Assembly: GCF_008704495.1 (NCBI RefSeq)
Contig: NZ_CP023699.1
Coordinates: forward strand, 124,001 to 188,000
Direction of reading: 5' to 3'
Length of the DNA: 64,000 bases
DNA from: Streptomyces kanamyceticus
Lineage (GTDB): Bacteria; Actinomycetota; Actinomycetes; Streptomycetales; Streptomycetaceae
The stretch's first letter is position 1. Each line of letters begins with the position of its first letter. Position numbers and translations under genes: made by a program. This document shows, piece by piece, positions 60,877 through 64,000 of this stretch. A model generated the notes under the pieces. That model worked only from the letters and a program-made list of their open reading frames with translations, ran no database searches and was not told the DNA's origin.

Positions 60877-62418
60877 ATGGACCGCTCGTCCGTACCCGCT
60901 TCGGAGCCCGTCCGCCCCGGTTCCGAGTCCGTTCGCGACGCCGGGGCGCCGGGCTCCGTGCCGTACGCGGGAGGCGGCCGCCATGAGCACCGCTGGCTGA
61001 TCCTCGCCGTGATCGGCATCGCCCAGCTCATGGTGGTGCTCGACGCGACGATCGTGAACATCGCGCTGCCGTCGGCCCAGCGGGACCTGGGGTTCAGCGA
61101 CGGCAACCGGCAGTGGATCGTCACCGCGTACGCGCTCGCCTTCGGCTCGCTGCTGCTGCTCGGCGGACGCATCGCCGACCTGGTGGGACGCAAGATCGTG
61201 TTCCTGGCCGGGCTCGCCGGTTTCGCCCTCGCCTCCGCGCTCGGCGGCGCGGCCAACAGCTTCTCCATGCTGGTGGCGGCCCGCGCGCTGCAGGGCGTGT
61301 TCGGCGCGCTGCTCGCCCCCGCCGCGCTCTCGCTGCTCACCACGACGTTCACGGATCCGCGGGAGCGCGCCAAGGCCTTCGGCATCTACGGCGCCATCGC
61401 GGGCGCGGGCGGCGCGGTGGGACTGCTGCTCGGCGGTGTGCTGACCGAGTATCTGGACTGGCGCTGGTGCCTGTACGTGAACCTCGCCTTCGCCGTCGTC
61501 GCGATGATCGGCGGGGCCCGCCTGCTGCACGCGGGCGCTCCCCCGGACCGGCCCAAGCTGGACGTGCCCGGCACGCTCCTGGTCTCCGCCGGTCTCTTCT
61601 GCATCGTCTACGGCTTCTCCAACGCCGAGACCCACGAGTGGGGCGACGCGCAGACGTGGGGTTTCCTGGTCATCGGCGCCGTGCTGCTCGTCGCGTTCGC
61701 GTGGTGGCAGACGCGGGCGACGCATCCGCTGCTGCCGCTGCGGGTCGTGCTCGACCGGGACCGCGGGGCCTCGTTCCTCGCCATGTTCATCTCGGGCGCG
61801 GGCATGTTCGGCGTCTTCCTGTTCCTGACGTACTACCTCCAGCAGATCCTCGAGTACACGCCCATCAAGACCGGTCTCGCCTTCCTGCCGATGGTCGCGG
61901 TGATGGTGGTGGCCTCGGTGGTGACCACCAACAACCTGCTGCCGAAGATGGGGGCGCGGCCGATCGTCCCGCTGGGCATGGGGCTCTCGGCCGCCGGTAT
62001 GGCCTGGCTCACCGCGCTGGACACGACCAGCGGTTACGCCGCGCACGTGCTGCCGCCCCTCCTGGTCGCCGGGCTCGGCCTCGGCCTGATCTTCGCCCCC
62101 GCGATGAGCATGGCCACGGCAGGAGTCGCCGCGCACGACGCCGGCGTGGCCTCCGCGATGGTCAACACCAGCCAGCAGGTGGGCGGTTCGATCGGCACGG
62201 CGCTCCTGAACACCCTCGCCACCACGGCCGCATCCAACTATCTGGTCGGCAAGAAGCCGACGCCCGAGGTGCAGGCGCAGGCGGCGATGCAGTCGTACTC
62301 GACGGCGTACTGGTGGTCGGCCCTCTTCTTCGCGGTCGGCCTTGTCGTTACGGTCGTCCTCTATCGCAGAGGAGCGCCGGTCGCCACGGAAGCGGGCGGC
62401 GGCGCGGTCCACATGTAG
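60877..62418 (+). CDS. MFS drug:H+ antiporter, DHA2 (14-TMS) family
   Basis: A 513-residue EmrB/QacA-type pump. Motif A is in LLGGRIADLVGRKIVFLAG; the DHA2 N-terminus reads QLMVVLDATIVNIALPSAQR, and motif C-like GIYGAIAGAGGAVGLLLGGV. There are 14 predicted helices. ATG 60877 follows TGGAGG at 5 bases and leaves a 40-residue cytoplasmic leader. It is followed by a second DHA2 pump 14 bases on, so the two form a transcript. Confidence 0.93.
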   Translation: MDRSSVPASEPVRPGSESVRDAGAPGSVPYAGGGRHEHRWLILAVIGIAQLMVVLDATIVNIALPSAQRDLGFSDGNRQWIVTAYALAFGSLLLLGGRIADLVGRKIVFLAGLAGFALASALGGAANSFSMLVAARALQGVFGALLAPAALSLLTTTFTDPRERAKAFGIYGAIAGAGGAVGLLLGGVLTEYLDWRWCLYVNLAFAVVAMIGGARLLHAGAPPDRPKLDVPGTLLVSAGLFCIVYGFSNAETHEWGDAQTWGFLVIGAVLLVAFAWWQTRATHPLLPLRVVLDRDRGASFLAMFISGAGMFGVFLFLTYYLQQILEYTPIKTGLAFLPMVAVMVVASVVTTNNLLPKMGARPIVPLGMGLSAAGMAWLTALDTTSGYAAHVLPPLLVAGLGLGLIFAPAMSMATAGVAAHDAGVASAMVNTSQQVGGSIGTALLNTLATTAASNYLVGKKPTPEVQAQAAMQSYSTAYWWSALFFAVGLVVTVVLYRRGAPVATEAGGGAVHM

Positions 62419-62432
62419 GGCGGGAGTGGCTC

Positions 62433-63935
62433 ATGGCCCCGGTCTCCGCGGGCGAGGACGGAATCGCGCTCGCCTCGGCGCGCGGCCGCTGGGTGCTCGC
62501 GTGCGCGGTTCTCGCCTCCGGCATGGCGATGCTCGACGGGACCGTGGTCAACGTCGCCCTGCCGACGCTCGGCAAGGATCTGGACGCCTCGATCTCGGCC
62601 CTGCAGTGGGTGGTCAACGCCTACATGCTCACGCTGTCGGCGCTGCTGCTGCTCGGTGGCGCGCTCGGCGACCGCGTCGGGCGGCGCCGCACGCTGATCG
62701 TGGGCGTGGTGTGGTTCGCGCTCGCCTCCGCGCTGTGCGGGCTCGCGCAGAACGCCGGGACGCTCATCGCGGCGCGGGCGCTGCAGGGCGTCGGGGGCGC
62801 GCTCCTGACGCCCGGTTCGCTGGCGCTCGTGCGCTCCTCGTACCGCCCGGACGACCAGGCCCGCGCGGTCGGTGCCTGGTCGGGGCTCGGCGGTGTGGCG
62901 GGCGCGATCGGGCCCTTCCTGGGCGGCTGGCTGATCGACGGTCCCGGCTGGCGGTGGATCTTCCTCATCAACGTGCCGCTCGCCGCGCTGGTCCTCATCG
63001 CGGTGCGGCACGTGCCCGAGAGCCGCGACGAGGCGGCTTCGGCGCGGCCGTTCGACGTGCCGGGCGCGTGCCTGGCCGCGCTGTTCCTGGCGGGCGTCAG
63101 CTTCTCGCTGATCGGCGCGTCCGGTGACGCGTCGACGGCGGGCGTGGTGCTCCCCGGCGTGCTCGGTCTCGCCGCGGGCGCCGCCTTCGTCGCGGTCGAG
63201 CACCGCAGGCGCGACCCGATGCTGCCCCTGACCCTGTTCCGCTCGCGCCTGTTCACCGCGGCCAACGTGATGACGCTGTGCCTGTACGCGGCGATCGGCG
63301 GCATCCTCTTCCTGCTGCCGGTGCAGCTGCAGACCACGCTCGGCTACGACGCGCTGCAGGCGGGCACGGCGACGCTGCCGATCACCGTCCTGATGCTGCT
63401 GCTCTCCGCGTACTCCGGTGACCTGGCCCGGCGCATCGGCCCGCGCCTGCCGCTGATGGCAGGACCGCTGGTGGCGGCCACCGGTGTCCTGCTGATGCTG
63501 CGGATCAGGCCCGGCGCTTCGTACGTCACCGAGGTGCTGCCCGCGGTGGTCGTGCTCGGCCTCGGCATGAGCCTGTTCGTGGCGCCGCTCACGGCGACCG
63601 TGCTCGCCTCGGTGGACGCGAGCCGCGCGGGGCTCGCGTCCGGCGTCAACAACACTGCGGCGCGCATCGCACAGCTGCTCGTCGTCGCCGGTCTGCCGCT
63701 CGCGGTGGGCCTCTCCGGCACGGCGTACGCGGATCCGGACGCGCTGAACACCGCCTTCGGCAAGGCGGCGGTGATGTGCGCGGCGCTGTTCGTGCTCGCG
63801 GCGGTCGCGGCGGCGGTGTTCGTCAGGCCGAGCCCCGCCGCGTGGCACGCCGAGCGGGGGAACGAGCCGCAGTGCAAGACGTGTCTCGGCGTGAACGCGC
63901 CGCCGCTGGAGCCGGGGGCGCGCGGCGCCGAATGA
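62433..63935 (+). CDS. MFS drug:H+ antiporter, DHA2 (14-TMS) family
   Basis: A 500-residue pump related to the preceding one: SGMAMLDGTVVNVALPTLGK, LLLGGALGDRVGRRRTLIVG (motif A), ALQGVGGALLTPGSLALVRS and AVGAWSGLGGVAGAIGPFLG (motif C). The C-terminal tail is hydrophilic with CKTC. The pair could export related compounds. No regulator lies directly beside them in the window. Confidence 0.92.
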   Translation: MAPVSAGEDGIALASARGRWVLACAVLASGMAMLDGTVVNVALPTLGKDLDASISALQWVVNAYMLTLSALLLLGGALGDRVGRRRTLIVGVVWFALASALCGLAQNAGTLIAARALQGVGGALLTPGSLALVRSSYRPDDQARAVGAWSGLGGVAGAIGPFLGGWLIDGPGWRWIFLINVPLAALVLIAVRHVPESRDEAASARPFDVPGACLAALFLAGVSFSLIGASGDASTAGVVLPGVLGLAAGAAFVAVEHRRRDPMLPLTLFRSRLFTAANVMTLCLYAAIGGILFLLPVQLQTTLGYDALQAGTATLPITVLMLLLSAYSGDLARRIGPRLPLMAGPLVAATGVLLMLRIRPGASYVTEVLPAVVVLGLGMSLFVAPLTATVLASVDASRAGLASGVNNTAARIAQLLVVAGLPLAVGLSGTAYADPDALNTAFGKAAVMCAALFVLAAVAAAVFVRPSPAAWHAERGNEPQCKTCLGVNAPPLEPGARGAE

Positions 63936-63951
63936 CCGGCCCCCGCGCGGT

Positions 63952-64000
63952 TCAGGAAGCCGGGCGTACCTCCCGTACGAAGAGGGTGACCGACACGCTC
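63952..64000 (-). CDS. C-terminal end of an unidentified minus-strand gene (partial)
   Basis: Reading from the right edge, SVSVTLFVREVRPAS ends with a TGA at 63952-63954, 17 bases from the convergent pump gene. This is too short to name. It is listed because the codon bias and convergent arrangement make a real gene end likely. Confidence 0.35.
   Translation of the reverse strand, partial: SVSVTLFVREVRPAS

Overview
The window is chromosomal DNA from a Streptomyces-like actinomycete. It is very GC-rich with G/C-ending codons. It carries clade-typical genes: an SsgA-family sporulation protein, a mycothiol-dependent formaldehyde dehydrogenase, DmdR/IdeR-type iron boxes, MsiK-type sugar importers lacking their own ATPase, and a rare TTA codon in a pathway regulator. 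No tRNA, rRNA, CRISPR array or insertion sequence was seen.

Region 1 (about 1-9450) is the edge of a modular polyketide cluster. A type I PKS gene runs off the left edge on the minus strand. Its first ketosynthase has Gln at the active-site Cys position (KSQ, a decarboxylating loading domain). Divergent from it lie a P450, a ketosteroid-isomerase-like protein and a double-domain 3-hydroxyacyl-CoA dehydrogenase. A large LuxR-family (LAL) activator with a TTA codon at codon 10 and a FabH-like ketosynthase III follow. The product cannot be named from this fragment.

Region 2 (9490-16040) has a mycothiol-dependent isomerase-like protein, an ABC exporter and an AfsR-like STAND ATPase. The ATPase is interrupted by about 430 residues that include alternating 36/35-residue tandem repeats.

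Region 3 (16038-24400) is a beta-glucoside uptake and hydrolysis locus (ROK repressor, binding protein, two permeases, GH1 enzyme), followed by an alkylsulfatase.

Region 4 (24600-40160) is a patchwork of regulator-target pairs: a methyltransferase pseudogene, MFS/DeoR/HAD, TetR with a CYP102-like P450, a small protein and a glutathione-transferase-like enzyme, and a tightly overlapping araC-merR-glycosyltransferase chain. It also holds a secreted TNT-domain NAD-glycohydrolase toxin candidate with a frameshifted small gene directly downstream (possible immunity gene), a Tat-exported lactonase, and an iron-box-controlled DUF2470 protein.

Region 5 (40160-52400) carries formaldehyde detoxification (MSH-dependent dehydrogenase plus metallo-hydrolase), FetB, a TetR/FAD-monooxygenase pair, a MarR-like regulator with an ABC-2 transporter, glutathione peroxidase, a D,D-carboxypeptidase, an oxidoreductase, an iron-box-controlled siderophore-interacting protein and an SsgA-like protein.

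Region 6 (52580-64000) carries an ECF sigma factor fused to a zinc-finger anti-sigma-like domain and membrane segments, a degenerate adenylation protein, GtrA, a KhtT/KhtU-type K+/H+ antiporter, a Met/His-rich membrane protein beside a second ECF sigma factor, and two DHA2-type efflux pumps.

Four genes are each broken by what looks like one missing G or C in a G/C run of 3-4 bases: the HAD-type dehydrogenase near 4771, the small gene near 36115, the FAD monooxygenase near 43772 and the ABC permease near 48118. The shared pattern points to homopolymer under-calling, though real mutation cannot be excluded. The methyltransferase pseudogene differs: it has a true internal deletion between short direct repeats.
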